Assembly: GCF_003402415.2 (NCBI RefSeq)
Contig: NZ_AP036014.1
Coordinates: 2,728,001 to 2,792,000 of the forward strand
Source: Cupidesulfovibrio sp000226255
Lineage (GTDB): Bacteria; Desulfobacterota; Desulfovibrionia; Desulfovibrionales; Desulfovibrionaceae
DNA length: 64,000 nt
Direction: 5' to 3'
Position 1 is the first letter of the stretch. The number at the start of each line of letters is the position of its first letter. This document shows positions 17,241 through 26,365 of the stretch, piece by piece. Below the pieces are notes generated by a model. That model saw only the letters and a list, made by a program, of their open reading frames with translations. It searched no databases and was not told the DNA's origin. The position numbers were made by a program, and so were the translations under genes.

Positions 17241-18824
17241 CTAGCTTTCCGGTTTCAGCAGCGGGAACAGGATGACCTCGCGGATGGAGGGCGAGTCGGT
17301 CAGCAGCATCACCAGACGGTCGATGCCCACCCCCTGCCCTGCTGCGGGCGGCATGCCGTATTCCAGGGCGCGCAGGTAGTCCTCGTCCATGAAGTGCGCC
17401 TCGGCGTCGCCCGCTTCCTTTTCGGCCACCTGGTCCATGAAGCGCATGCGCTGGTCCACGGGGTCGTTCAGTTCGGAGAAGGCGTTGCCCAGTTCGCGGC
17501 CGGTGATGAACAGTTCGAAGCGGTCCGTCACGTCGGGCCGCTCGTTGTTGCGGCGCGACAGCGGCGAGATGTCCGTGGGATAATGATAGATGAAGGTGGG
17601 CTGGATCAGCTTGCCCTCCACGTCGAGGTCGAACAGCTTGGCCTGCAGCTTGGCCATCTTCTCGCCGTCCACCACCTTTTCGCCCCGTTCGCGGATGTAC
17701 TTTCGCACCGCTTCGTAGTCGTTGTAGAATTCCGGCTTGTGCCCGCCGATCTTCTCCAGCGAATCGTGGAACGAAAGGCGCGTCCAGCGGCCGGGGGTCA
17801 GATCCACTTCCTGTCCCTGGTAGGTGACCACGTACGAGCCGCACACCTTTTCCGCCACGTGGGCGAACAGTTGCTCGGTGAGGTCCATGAGGTCCTCGAA
17901 GGTGGCGTAGGCCCAGTAGAACTCACACATGGTGAATTCCGGGTTGTGCCGGGTCGAGATGCCTTCGTTGCGGAAGTTGCGGTTGATCTCGAACACCTTC
18001 TCGAACCCGCCCACCAGCAGGCGCTTCAGGTACAGCTCTGGCGCGATGCGCATGTACAGCTGCATGTCCAGCGCGTTGTGGTGGGTGATGAACGGCATGG
18101 CCGTGGCGCCGCCGGGAATGGGCTGCATCATGGGGGTTTCCACCTCCATGAAGCCCTTTTCCTCCAGGAAGCGGCGGAACTCGCGCACGATCAGGGTGCG
18201 CTTGCGAAAAATCTCGCGCGTGCGCGGCGTGACGATGAGGTCCACGTAGCGCTGGCGGTAGCGGGTCTCCACGTCCTTCAGGCCGTGGTACTTTTCGGGC
18301 AGGGGCCGGATGGACTTGGTGAGCAGGGTGCACTGGTCGCACGACAGGGTCAGTTCGCCCGTCTTGGTGCGGAACAGCGTGCCGGAAACCCCAAGAATGT
18401 CACCGATGTCCAGCTTCTTGAAGTTGCGGTAGGGGTCGTCGCCCAGCACTTCGCGCGCGGTGTAGCACTGCAGGCGGCCGCTCTTGTCCATCAGGTGGAA
18501 GAAGGTCACCTTGCCGAACGAGCGCAACGAGACGATGCGCCCCGCGCAGGTGAAGCGTGCGTCGACGTTCTCCAGTTCCTCGGCGGTCAGCCCTTCGTAC
18601 TCGGCCGAAATGGCCGCCACGTCGTGCTGCTTCACGAAGCCATTGGGGTACAGGGAAACGCCGTCGTCCAGCAGTTCGCAGGATTTGACCACCCGGTTCT
18701 TGACGACTTCGTTCAGTTCGTCGCGGGCTTCTAGGCTTTCGAGCATGGGCATGAAATATTCCGCCCGCTCGGACTTGGTGGCAAGCTTGATCTTCTTGCG
18801 CTTGGACTGTTCCTGACTGCTCAA
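17241..18824 (-). CDS. lysS: Lysyl-tRNA synthetase, class II
   Basis: LysS charges tRNA-Lys. The 527-residue protein has an N-terminal OB-fold anticodon-binding domain (about 65-175, with AGRIVSLRSFGKVTFFHL), then the class II catalytic core with motif 2 (FEINRNFRNEGIS), the lysine-site segment SPLSRRN and motif 3 GVGIDRLVMLL near the C terminus. The length is normal, with a Lys-rich N-terminal tail. It heads the lysS-lolC-lolD-bamA operon. Confidence 0.97.
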   Translation of the reverse strand: MSSQEQSKRKKIKLATKSERAEYFMPMLESLEARDELNEVVKNRVVKSCELLDDGVSLYPNGFVKQHDVAAISAEYEGLTAEELENVDARFTCAGRIVSLRSFGKVTFFHLMDKSGRLQCYTAREVLGDDPYRNFKKLDIGDILGVSGTLFRTKTGELTLSCDQCTLLTKSIRPLPEKYHGLKDVETRYRQRYVDLIVTPRTREIFRKRTLIVREFRRFLEEKGFMEVETPMMQPIPGGATAMPFITHHNALDMQLYMRIAPELYLKRLLVGGFEKVFEINRNFRNEGISTRHNPEFTMCEFYWAYATFEDLMDLTEQLFAHVAEKVCGSYVVTYQGQEVDLTPGRWTRLSFHDSLEKIGGHKPEFYNDYEAVRKYIRERGEKVVDGEKMAKLQAKLFDLDVEGKLIQPTFIYHYPTDISPLSRRNNERPDVTDRFELFITGRELGNAFSELNDPVDQRMRFMDQVAEKEAGDAEAHFMDEDYLRALEYGMPPAAGQGVGIDRLVMLLTDSPSIREVILFPLLKPES

Positions 18825-18871
18825 GGACGTTCTCCGTGGACCTGTTGATTCTGCCGTCTGCCGGACTGCTA

Positions 18872-18900
18872 CGGGTATGCCAATTGAGTGCGGCAGTCAA
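18872..18900 (-). promoter_or_regulatory. Candidate promoter for lysS operon
   Basis: On the minus strand TTGACT (18900-18895) and TACCCG (18877-18872) are 17 bp apart and lie about 50 bp before the lysS start. The -35 is good, the -10 weak. Confidence 0.4.
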
Positions 18901-18956
18901 GAAACGCCCAAGGCGGCAGTTCGTCAACCGTTTTTTCGCGCTGCGCGATTTTTCGC

Positions 18957-18985
18957 TTGACCGTCCGGCCCGTTGCGGGTACTTC
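18957..18985 (+). promoter_or_regulatory. Candidate promoter of first tRNA-Asn
   Basis: TTGACC and TACTTC are 17 bp apart and end 35 bp before the tRNA. The -35 matches well; the -10 is poor. Confidence 0.4.
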
Positions 18986-19020
18986 ACCCTCCGCGCCGGA
19001 AAACGTCCGGCGCTCCACGT

Positions 19021-19096
19021 TCCCCGGTGGCTCAATTGGCAGAGCGGGTGACTGTTAATCACTAGGTTGGCGGTTCAAGTCCGTCCCGGGGAGCCA
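19021..19096 (+). tRNA. tRNA-Asn(GUU), copy 1
   Basis: A 76-nt cloverleaf with acceptor arm TCCCCGG/CCGGGGA, discriminator G and encoded CCA. The anticodon stem GGTGA/TCACT encloses loop CTGTTAA, placing GTT at 19054-19056. The T-arm carries GGTTCAAGTCC. It is identical to the copy at 27852. Confidence 0.97.
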
Positions 19097-19105
19097 GAAC
19101 GCACA

Positions 19106-19135
19106 GGGCGCATGACCACGGTCATGCGCCCTTTC
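19106..19135 (+). terminator. Terminator of tRNA-Asn copy 1
   Basis: A 12-bp perfect stem (GGGCGCATGACC/GGTCATGCGCCC, two-base tip) followed by TTTCG starts 9 bp after the tRNA. The same hairpin follows copy 2. Confidence 0.85.
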
Positions 19136-19548
19136 GCGTCGCCCCCTGCCCTGCACGCGGATCGGGCAGCCGGGCAAGTGCTGGACATCATGCCGCGCAT
19201 TTAATATCAATGTATCAATAGGCAAAGTTTTGGCGGGGCCTCGCCGTTCCGCCCACACCGCGCCGCACCCTTCCCCACGCGCCTCGTTCGCGCCCTTCCC
19301 CGTCCAGTGCGGCCGCGTCCACCACGCGCGCCACCCGCGCGCCACCCGCCCGCAGGCTACGCCCATGTGGTCCATGCCGCGCGCAACCGGACAAGGAGGA
19401 AGCTGCCCACCCCACCGCCCCGTCGCCCCCGCTCCGCGCCGTCGCCCCGTTCCGGGCCGTCGCCATTGACGCGGAGCACGTGCTCGGAGGCGGCAGCCTT
19501 TGGATTCCACACGCTTCACCCACCGCAAGACACGGAGGAGGACTTCGT
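19136..19548. other. Intergenic region tRNA-Asn to YeiH-like gene
   Basis: About 410 bp without a convincing gene. An AT-rich patch (about 19200-19235, with TTAATATCAATG and TATCAATAGG) breaks the GC-rich background and may hold the promoter of the transporter downstream, or be a scar of the event that placed this cassette beside the tRNA. The rest looks featureless. Confidence 0.5.
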
Positions 19549-21090
19549 ATGGCTGGGGAAAACAAGCTGGGGATTTCCGTACTCTGGAAGACCGAGGACT
19601 GGCTGGCCGTCTGGCTTGGCTTTCTGATCATCATCCTGATCCTCGGCGGTCTCACCGTCACCCTTCCCAAGTTCAAATGGACCACCGACGGCGAATTCGC
19701 CCAACTCGCGGAGCGCAAGGCCCCCGAGGTGACGGCGTTCGCCCTGCAGGCCACCCAGAAGGGCGAGGCGGGAGTGGCCACGTCGGCCGCCCTGCTTCAG
19801 GCCGCCCTTGCGGGCAAGGACCGCAAGGCCATCGGCGATGCCGCCAAGGCCATGGCCGACGCCGCCAAGGCCGCCAAGGACAAGGACATCAAGAAGAAGG
19901 GCGGCGCAATCGCCAAACTCCTGGGGGACAACGCGGGCGCGCTGCTGCCCAAGGTGTTCGCCGCAGCCAACCTCACCGGTTCCCTCACCCTGATGGTGGG
20001 CCTGCTGGCGGTGGCGTCGCTGGGCATCGTGCTGCTGGGACGCAACATCGGCAGCTTTCTGGTGGGCTTTCCCGTGGTGTTCGTGCTGGCGTGGCTGGCC
20101 CAGTTCATCGCGGGCAACTTCACCATCAACGACTACGGCATCGAGTACGTGCTGTGGTGCCTGTTCCTGGGACTTGCCGTCAGCAACATCCTCGGCCTGC
20201 CGCAATGGATGCGCCCGGCGGTGCAGACCGAGTACTACATCAAGACGGGCCTGGTCATACTGGGCGCGGGCATCCTGTTCGGCGAAATCGTGCAGGCCGG
20301 GATGTACGCCATCGTGCAGGCCCTGCTGGTGATCACCGTCGTCTGGTACTTCACCTTCTGGCTGTGCAAGAAGCTGGACATCGACGATGAATTCTCGGCC
20401 ATGCTCTCCTCGGCCGTGTCCATCTGCGGCGTGTCGGCGGCCATCGCCACATCCGGCGCGGTGCGGGGCGACCCCAAGAAGCTCTCGTACGTCACCTCGG
20501 TGGTGCTCATCTGCGCGGTGCCCATGATGGTGCTGCAACCCATCATCGCCAAGATGACCGGAATGCCCGACCTGGTGGCGGGCGCGTGGATGGGCGGCAC
20601 CCTCGACACCTCCGGTTCGGTGGTGGCGGCGGGCGCGCTGGTGAGCGAAACGGCCATGAAGATCGGCGTCATCGTCAAGATGGGCCAGAACGTGTTCATC
20701 GGCTTCGCCGCGTTCTTCCTGGCCGTGTGGTGGGCCTACAAGGAATCGGCTCACCTGCCCGGCGGGCAGAAGCCCAGCGCCATGGAGATATGGGACCGCT
20801 TTCCCAAGTTCGTGCTGGGATTCATGGCCGCTTCGGTGCTGTTCTCGTTCTTCCTGCCCGGAGACATGGTCAGCGCCACCAAGTCCACCCTCAGCGGGCT
20901 GCGCACCTGGTGGTTCGCCCTGGCCTTCACCTGCATCGGGCTTGAAACGCGCTTCAGCGAACTGGCCAGCCTTGGCGGCGGCAAGCCCGCCCTGGCCTTC
21001 CTCATCGGCCAGGGGGTGAACATCATCTGGACGCTGGTGCTCGCCTACCTGATCTTCGGCGGCACGCTGTTCCCGCCGCCGCCCATGTAA
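19549..21090 (+). CDS. YeiH-family putative sulfate exporter with N-terminal insert
   Basis: A 513-residue membrane protein of the YeiH/UPF0324 family, annotated as putative sulfate exporters though substrates are rarely tested. The core (about 150-510) has about ten membrane helices and the family motif GGTLDTSGSVVAAGAL. Unlike typical 340-residue members it has an extra first helix (residues 16-38) and a roughly 95-residue Ala/Lys-rich soluble segment (about 45-140, with AAKAMADAAKAAKDKDIKKK) before the core. The ATG follows GGAGGAGG. It lies first in the tRNA-bracketed cassette. In a sulfate reducer a sulfate or sulfonate-related anion is a reasonable guess. Confidence 0.85.
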   Translation: MAGENKLGISVLWKTEDWLAVWLGFLIIILILGGLTVTLPKFKWTTDGEFAQLAERKAPEVTAFALQATQKGEAGVATSAALLQAALAGKDRKAIGDAAKAMADAAKAAKDKDIKKKGGAIAKLLGDNAGALLPKVFAAANLTGSLTLMVGLLAVASLGIVLLGRNIGSFLVGFPVVFVLAWLAQFIAGNFTINDYGIEYVLWCLFLGLAVSNILGLPQWMRPAVQTEYYIKTGLVILGAGILFGEIVQAGMYAIVQALLVITVVWYFTFWLCKKLDIDDEFSAMLSSAVSICGVSAAIATSGAVRGDPKKLSYVTSVVLICAVPMMVLQPIIAKMTGMPDLVAGAWMGGTLDTSGSVVAAGALVSETAMKIGVIVKMGQNVFIGFAAFFLAVWWAYKESAHLPGGQKPSAMEIWDRFPKFVLGFMAASVLFSFFLPGDMVSATKSTLSGLRTWWFALAFTCIGLETRFSELASLGGGKPALAFLIGQGVNIIWTLVLAYLIFGGTLFPPPPM

Positions 21091-21212
21091 CGGACCATGC
21101 AACGCGTCCGCATGTCCGCGCCAGCGTTGCGGGCATGCGGCCAGACGAAATACCGCGCCGGGGGCTTGCCGTCCCCGGCGCGCACCACGCCACCCCCGCA
21201 CGGGAGCGCATC

Positions 21213-24086
21213 ATGACCCAACCAGCATGGCACGCCATGGCCACGGACGACGCCGCGCGCACCCTGGGCACGGACCCGGCGCGCGGCCTTTCCGCCGCCG
21301 AGGCGGCCGCCCGCCTTGAACGCCACGGCCCCAACGAACTGACCCACGAGGAACGCGCCTCGCCCCTGCGCATGTTCCTGGGCCAGTTCGCCAACGTGCT
21401 GATCGTCATCCTGCTGGCGGCGGTGGCCCTTTCCGCCGCCGTGGGCGAGGTGGTGGACGCGGCCATCATCCTGGTCATCGTGCTGTTCTGCGCGGTGCTC
21501 GGCTTCGTGCAGGAATACCGAGCGGAGCAGGCCCTGGACGCCCTGAAGAAGATGCTTTCCCCCACCACCGGCGTGCTGCGCGACGGCGCGGAGGCGCGCA
21601 TTCCCTCGGCGCAGGTGGTGCCCGGCGACATCGTGCTGCTGGAGGCGGGCGACCGCGTCCCGGCCGACGCGCGGATCATCGAATCCCATTCCCTGCGCTG
21701 CGACGAGGCCCCCCTGACCGGCGAATCGGCGCCCGTGGGCAAGTCCACCGACCCGGTGCCCGAAGATGCGGGCACGGCCGACCAGCGCAACATGGCCTTC
21801 ACGGGCACCACCGTCACCTACGGGCGGGGGCGCGCCGTGGTCACGTCCACGGGCATGGAGACCGCCTTCGGGCAGATAGCGCGCGAGGTGGCCACCGTGG
21901 AAACGGTGAAGACCCCGCTGGAAAAGCGCACCGAAGAAATCGGCAAGTGGCTGGGCATCATCGCCCTGACCATCTGCGTGCTGGTGGCCGGGTTCAGCAT
22001 CGCGCGCGAGGCCTTGCACGGCAAGGTCGACTTCGCCTTCATCGTGTCCATGATCATGTTCGCCGTGTCGCTGGCCGTGGCCGCCGTGCCCGAGGCGCTG
22101 GCGGCCATCGTCACCGGGGCGCTGGCCATCGGCATGCGCCAGATGGCCCGGCGCGGGGCGCTGGTGCGGCGCATGCCCGCCGTGGAGACGCTGGGCTGCA
22201 CCACGGTGATCTGCACCGACAAGACCGGCACCCTGACGCGCGGCGAAATGACCGTGCGCGCCATCTTCACGCTGCCCGACACCGCCGCGCCCGGTTCGGC
22301 GGACGGCGGCGAGACCGAGGTCACCGGATCGGGCTATGAACCCAGGGGCGGCCTGCGCCACGCCGGGCAGGCCGCGCAAACCGCCGCCGGTCCGCCCCCG
22401 CGCGAGGTGCAGGCATTGCTGCTGGCGGGCCTGCTGTGCAACGACGCGGACCTGCTGCCCCCCGGCGACGCCGGGCAGTGGGCCATCCGGGGCGACCCCA
22501 CCGAGGCGGCGCTGGTGGTGGCCGCGCTGAAGCTGCGCGCGCCCGGCGCCGGAAACGCCGCGGCGGATTGCCCCGCGTGGCTGGCCGCCGGAGACCAGAC
22601 GCCCGACGCCGGATGCGCCCTGCCCGTGCGGGCGGCCAACCCGCGCGTGGAGGAATTTCCGTTCAGTTCGGAACGCAAGCGCATGACCACCCTGCACGAG
22701 CTTTCGGCGCAGGCGGCCCTGGTGGCGGGCGCGCCGCTCGCGGCCTTCATGAAGGGCGCGCCGGAAGTGGTGCTGGCCCGGTGCGAGCGGGTGCTCTCCG
22801 GCGGCGAGGTACGTCCCCTGACGGACGCGGACCGCGCCGCCGTGATGGCTGCGGCCGAGGGCATGGCGGGCCGCGCCCTGCGCGTGCTGGCCCTGTCCAT
22901 GCTGCCCCTGGAAGGCCACCCCGGCGCGCAGCCGATGACCGAGGACGCGGCAGAGCACGGCCACGTGCTGCTGGGTCTTGCGGGCATGATGGACCCGCCC
23001 CGCGACGAGGCCAGGGACGCCGTGGCCACCTGCCGCAAGGTGGGCATCCGCCCGGTGATGATCACCGGCGACCACCGCCTGACGGCAGAGGCCGTGGCCC
23101 GCGAGATCGGCATCCATGGCGAGAATGACATGGTGCTCACCGGCGACGGGCTGGCCGCGCTGGACGACGCCACCTTCGCGGGCATGGTGGACAGGGTCAG
23201 CGTGTACGCCCGCGTCTCGCCCATGGACAAGCTGCGCATCGTCAAGGCGTGGAAGGCGCGCGGCGACGTGGTGGCCATGACCGGCGACGGAGTGAACGAC
23301 GCCCCGGCCCTGAAGCAGGCCGACATCGGCGTGGCCATGGGCATCACCGGCACCGAGGTGGCGCGCGAGGCGGCGGACATGGTGCTGACCGACGACAACT
23401 TCGCCTCCATCGTGAAAGCCATCGAGCTTGGCCGGTGGATTTACGACAACATCAAAAAATACCTCACGTTCCTGCTGCGCTGCAACATCACCGAGGTGGC
23501 CGTCATCGGCGGCACGGTGCTGCTGCTGGGGCCGGAATACCTGCCCCTGCTGCCCGCCGCCATCCTGTACATCAACCTGGCCACGGACGGCCTGCCCGCG
23601 CTGGCCCTGGGCGTGGCCCCGCCGGATCCGGACATCATGGACCGCCCCCCGCGCGACCCGCGCGAAAGCGTGTTCACCAAGGACGTGATGACTTTCGTGC
23701 TGCTGGCCGTATGCATAGAGATTCCGCTGTTCTTCGGCCTGTTCCTGCACGACCTGTCGGACATCGAGGCCGCACGGACAGAAATGTTCTTTTTGTTCAT
23801 CATCATAGAGATGATCATCGCGCTGAACTTCCGTTCCATGCGTTTCAGCATCGTGCAGGCCCCGCCGCACGGCTGGCTGCTGCTGGCCATCGCATGGGAG
23901 ATGGCGCTGATCGCCGTGCTGATGCAGTTCGCCCCGGTGCGCGAGGCGTTCGGCATCCACATGCCGGATGCACGCACCATCGCCATCATCGCCGCGTTCG
24001 GCGCGGTGGTGTTCGCCTCCATGGAGGTGGCCAAGGTGTTCATTCGCAGGCGCATGGGGGGGCAAGGCGGGGCGGCGCGGGGCTGA
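21213..24086 (+). CDS. Calcium-type P2A cation-transporting ATPase
   Basis: A 957-residue P-type ATPase that would export Ca2+ (or Mn2+) from the cytoplasm. It has the N-terminal cation ATPase domain, the actuator motif LTGESAPV, the phosphorylation site DKTGT (Asp336), the hinge TGDGVNDAPALKQADIGVAMG and ten predicted helices. Ion ligands match the SERCA/PMR1 type: PEAL in M4, CNITEV (Asn and Glu) in M5 and NLATDGLPAL in M6. The nucleotide domain carries extra Ala/Gly-rich loops (about 350-385 and 435-475). The ATG at 21213 follows GGGAG. It is 122 bp after the YeiH-like gene. Confidence 0.92.
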   Translation: MTQPAWHAMATDDAARTLGTDPARGLSAAEAAARLERHGPNELTHEERASPLRMFLGQFANVLIVILLAAVALSAAVGEVVDAAIILVIVLFCAVLGFVQEYRAEQALDALKKMLSPTTGVLRDGAEARIPSAQVVPGDIVLLEAGDRVPADARIIESHSLRCDEAPLTGESAPVGKSTDPVPEDAGTADQRNMAFTGTTVTYGRGRAVVTSTGMETAFGQIAREVATVETVKTPLEKRTEEIGKWLGIIALTICVLVAGFSIAREALHGKVDFAFIVSMIMFAVSLAVAAVPEALAAIVTGALAIGMRQMARRGALVRRMPAVETLGCTTVICTDKTGTLTRGEMTVRAIFTLPDTAAPGSADGGETEVTGSGYEPRGGLRHAGQAAQTAAGPPPREVQALLLAGLLCNDADLLPPGDAGQWAIRGDPTEAALVVAALKLRAPGAGNAAADCPAWLAAGDQTPDAGCALPVRAANPRVEEFPFSSERKRMTTLHELSAQAALVAGAPLAAFMKGAPEVVLARCERVLSGGEVRPLTDADRAAVMAAAEGMAGRALRVLALSMLPLEGHPGAQPMTEDAAEHGHVLLGLAGMMDPPRDEARDAVATCRKVGIRPVMITGDHRLTAEAVAREIGIHGENDMVLTGDGLAALDDATFAGMVDRVSVYARVSPMDKLRIVKAWKARGDVVAMTGDGVNDAPALKQADIGVAMGITGTEVAREAADMVLTDDNFASIVKAIELGRWIYDNIKKYLTFLLRCNITEVAVIGGTVLLLGPEYLPLLPAAILYINLATDGLPALALGVAPPDPDIMDRPPRDPRESVFTKDVMTFVLLAVCIEIPLFFGLFLHDLSDIEAARTEMFFLFIIIEMIIALNFRSMRFSIVQAPPHGWLLLAIAWEMALIAVLMQFAPVREAFGIHMPDARTIAIIAAFGAVVFASMEVAKVFIRRRMGGQGGAARG

Positions 24087-24157
24087 CGCAGGCGCATGGC
24101 GGGCTGCGGAAGGCCGGGCGGCGGAGGTTGCCGAAGGGGGACGCCGGGTACGGGCTG

Positions 24158-24179
24158 GCGCGGCCACGCATGGCCGCGC
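24158..24179. other. Hairpin between convergent genes
   Basis: A perfect 9-bp stem GCGCGGCCA/TGGCCGCGC with loop CGCA lies between the converging ATPase and radical SAM genes. There is no T-run on either side, so termination is uncertain. Confidence 0.4.
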
Positions 24180-24222
24180 ACGAGCAAGAACGCACGGACA
24201 CGTGCGGTCAGCGAAAACCGGT

Positions 24223-25371
24223 TCAGTGCACCCGCAGCTTGATGCATCCCTCGCAGGGCGGGGGCGGCGCGCCGCGCGCGTGGGCGGCGCGAAAGGCCGC
24301 GTAGGCCGGGCGCTGCCACACCTCGGCCAGGGTTGCGTCCGCCACGCTGCCAAAAAACATGCGTTGCGCCGTCACCTCGTTCGTGCCGTCACGCGCCCGG
24401 CCGCCGCACCTGGGCAGCGCCGCGAACACGCACGGGGCCACCATGCCGTCCACGGTGACCACTGCGGCGCGGCCCACGTTTTCGGTGCAGCAGGCATCCC
24501 CCTCGCGCGCCGCCAGCGCGTGCAGCATGTCTTCGGGAATATCCCAGAGTTCCGGCGGGCTGCTCCCCGGCGAGAGCGGGTGCTCGCCCCGCGCGGGCGC
24601 GTCCATGACCTCGCCCGGCGCGTGATGCCCGGCGGGTTGCGGCAGCCGCCAGACCATGCGGATGCCCGCCGCGCGCGCCGCGGCCTCCGCCCGTTCCAGC
24701 CTGCGGCGCAGCGCGGCCAGTTCCTCCGCGCCCGCATGGGCGAAGGATTCACCGGCCAGTTCCGGCGCGGTCACGTGGTCCAGGGTGGACACCACCACCG
24801 TTTCCACGCCGCGCCCCCGCAGCAGCGCGGGCAGCCCCTCCGGGCCGTCGGCGTCCGAGCGCAGCAGCATGTAGGCAAGATGCACGCCGGGCAGCGCGCC
24901 GCCCGCGCGGGCCTTGGCCTCGCGCAACCTGTCCAGCGCCTCCAGCACCCGGGCCACGGGCGCGCCGCGCCGCACCGCATCGTTGCGCGGGCCGGTTCCC
25001 GCCAGCGACAGGGCCACCATGTCCACCCCGGCGGCCACCAGCGTCCGGGCCATGTCCGCGTCCAAATGCATGCCGTTGGTGGTCAGCCCCACCTCGTAGC
25101 CCGCCGCCACGGCCTCGGCCAGCATGTCCGGGTAGCGGGGGTGCAGCAGCGGTTCGCCCCACCCTTGCAGATGCACGCGGCGCGCGCCCCGGCAGGCGTG
25201 CAGCACCCGCCGGAAGAGCGCCTGCGGCATGTCCGCGTCGCGCCAGCCGTTCCCGCAGGCGGTGCGCGGACAATAGGCGCACGCCGCGTCGCAGCGGGTG
25301 GTCACCTCCACCTGCACCCAGTCCCAGCGGGGTCGGCGGGGACGGAACAGCGCGCGCAAGGCAGGGAACAT
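24223..25371 (-). CDS. Radical SAM protein with C-terminal cysteine cluster
   Basis: A 382-residue radical SAM enzyme. The 4Fe-4S motif is CDAACAYC (about 28-35), followed by the GWGEPLLHPRYPDML stretch that binds SAM's amino group. The C-terminal part has further cysteines (ACCTENVG, VDGMVAPCVFAALPRC, CEGCIKL) arranged like a SPASM/twitch auxiliary cluster. Such proteins modify peptides or act in cofactor and sugar chemistry, but no precursor peptide or partner is visible. It lies 265 bp from the methyltransferase gene. Function unknown. Confidence 0.82.
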   Translation of the reverse strand: MFPALRALFRPRRPRWDWVQVEVTTRCDAACAYCPRTACGNGWRDADMPQALFRRVLHACRGARRVHLQGWGEPLLHPRYPDMLAEAVAAGYEVGLTTNGMHLDADMARTLVAAGVDMVALSLAGTGPRNDAVRRGAPVARVLEALDRLREAKARAGGALPGVHLAYMLLRSDADGPEGLPALLRGRGVETVVVSTLDHVTAPELAGESFAHAGAEELAALRRRLERAEAAARAAGIRMVWRLPQPAGHHAPGEVMDAPARGEHPLSPGSSPPELWDIPEDMLHALAAREGDACCTENVGRAAVVTVDGMVAPCVFAALPRCGGRARDGTNEVTAQRMFFGSVADATLAEVWQRPAYAAFRAAHARGAPPPPCEGCIKLRVH

Positions 25372-25405
25372 GGTTCCCCTCCTGTTCAGTCGTGACGATG
25401 GGGGG

Positions 25406-26101
25406 CTACCCGCCGCGCGTGCGGAACGGATTGGGCCACAGGCGGTTCACCCGCATGGCGTAGCCGTCCCATTCCTCGCCGAAACGGGCGGCCAGGAACG
25501 ACTCCTCCACCACGATGGTCTCGCGGAACAGCGCCCACGCCACCACCGGTCCGGCCAGCATGGGCCACGAGGCGAAGCACAGGGCGATGCCCGGCAGGAT
25601 GCCCAGGATCCACCCGGCATAGATGGGGTTGCGGGTTATCCGATACGGGCCGCCGGTGACCAGCCGCCCCTCCTGGCGGCCCGGCTTCAGCTCCGCCCAG
25701 GCGCGGCGCACGGTCAGCGTGCCCAGCAGCAGGGCGCACAGCCCCATGAGCGCCCAGGCCCAGTGGGGCAGCATTTCCATGCCGAAAGGCCCCGGCAGGG
25801 CCAGGGTAAGCCCCGCCCCGCCAAGCTGCGCCAGCAATGCGGGCACCACGATGCGCGGCCCCGCGCCCCACAGCGAAAGCTCCTCCTGCCCCGCCCCCTC
25901 GGCGCGTTCGTCTTCGGGGGTGGGCGTCACGCGGGGGATGGTAACGTCCAGACCGTTTGCCTGCGCGCCGGGCCCCAACAGGACAGCCACGTCGCGCGGC
26001 GGCTCCGGAATTTCCCGGCCATGCCCGCCGGTTTCGCCAGTGTCGCCGGGCGGCAGGGAAGAAGAACCCTCGTGCGCGAGTTCAAGAGATTCATGCTTCA
26101 T
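25406..26101 (-). CDS. Isoprenylcysteine/phospholipid methyltransferase-like membrane protein
   Basis: A 231-residue protein with a disordered N-terminal 70 residues, then about four membrane helices and the ICMT/PEMT-type SAM-binding segment GPYRITRNPIYAGW plus EESFLAARFGEEWDGYA near the C terminus. In bacteria this family methylates small membrane-associated molecules or lipids; the substrate is unknown. The ATG at 26101 has GGAGG seven bases upstream. It is on the same strand as the radical SAM gene, 34 bp upstream of it, suggesting a two-gene operon. Confidence 0.8.
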   Translation of the reverse strand: MKHESLELAHEGSSSLPPGDTGETGGHGREIPEPPRDVAVLLGPGAQANGLDVTIPRVTPTPEDERAEGAGQEELSLWGAGPRIVVPALLAQLGGAGLTLALPGPFGMEMLPHWAWALMGLCALLLGTLTVRRAWAELKPGRQEGRLVTGGPYRITRNPIYAGWILGILPGIALCFASWPMLAGPVVAWALFRETIVVEESFLAARFGEEWDGYAMRVNRLWPNPFRTRGG

Positions 26102-26300
26102 GGCGGCGCCTCCGTGCGGAAGGGTTTTCCACGTCTGCAGCATAGCCGAACCAGGCGGCATCAGGGAAGCCCCGGACGACTCCGCTGGCCGTATTTTCCG
26201 CATTTATCCAGGCAGCGGCGCGCATGCCGCGCCACGCCGACACTGCCGCCATGCACCTGCATGGAACTGCTGCAGGAAGCAGATTTCAAGATTATTTTTC

Positions 26301-26328
26301 TTGACTGTACGCAACTCGCGCATATTAT
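26301..26328 (+). promoter_or_regulatory. Promoter of nhaA
   Basis: TTGACT (26301-26306) and TATTAT (26323-26328) are 16 bp apart in an AT-rich stretch unlike its surroundings, 38 bp before the nhaA ATG. Confidence 0.65.
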
Positions 26329-26365
26329 ATTCAATTGAACCAATAAAAGACCACAAGGATACTCC

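Noticed and set aside
21045..24353. 1102-codon frame opposite the ATPase
   Set aside because: Antisense shadow with Gln/His/Arg-rich composition and no domain; the plus strand has intact P-type ATPase motifs.
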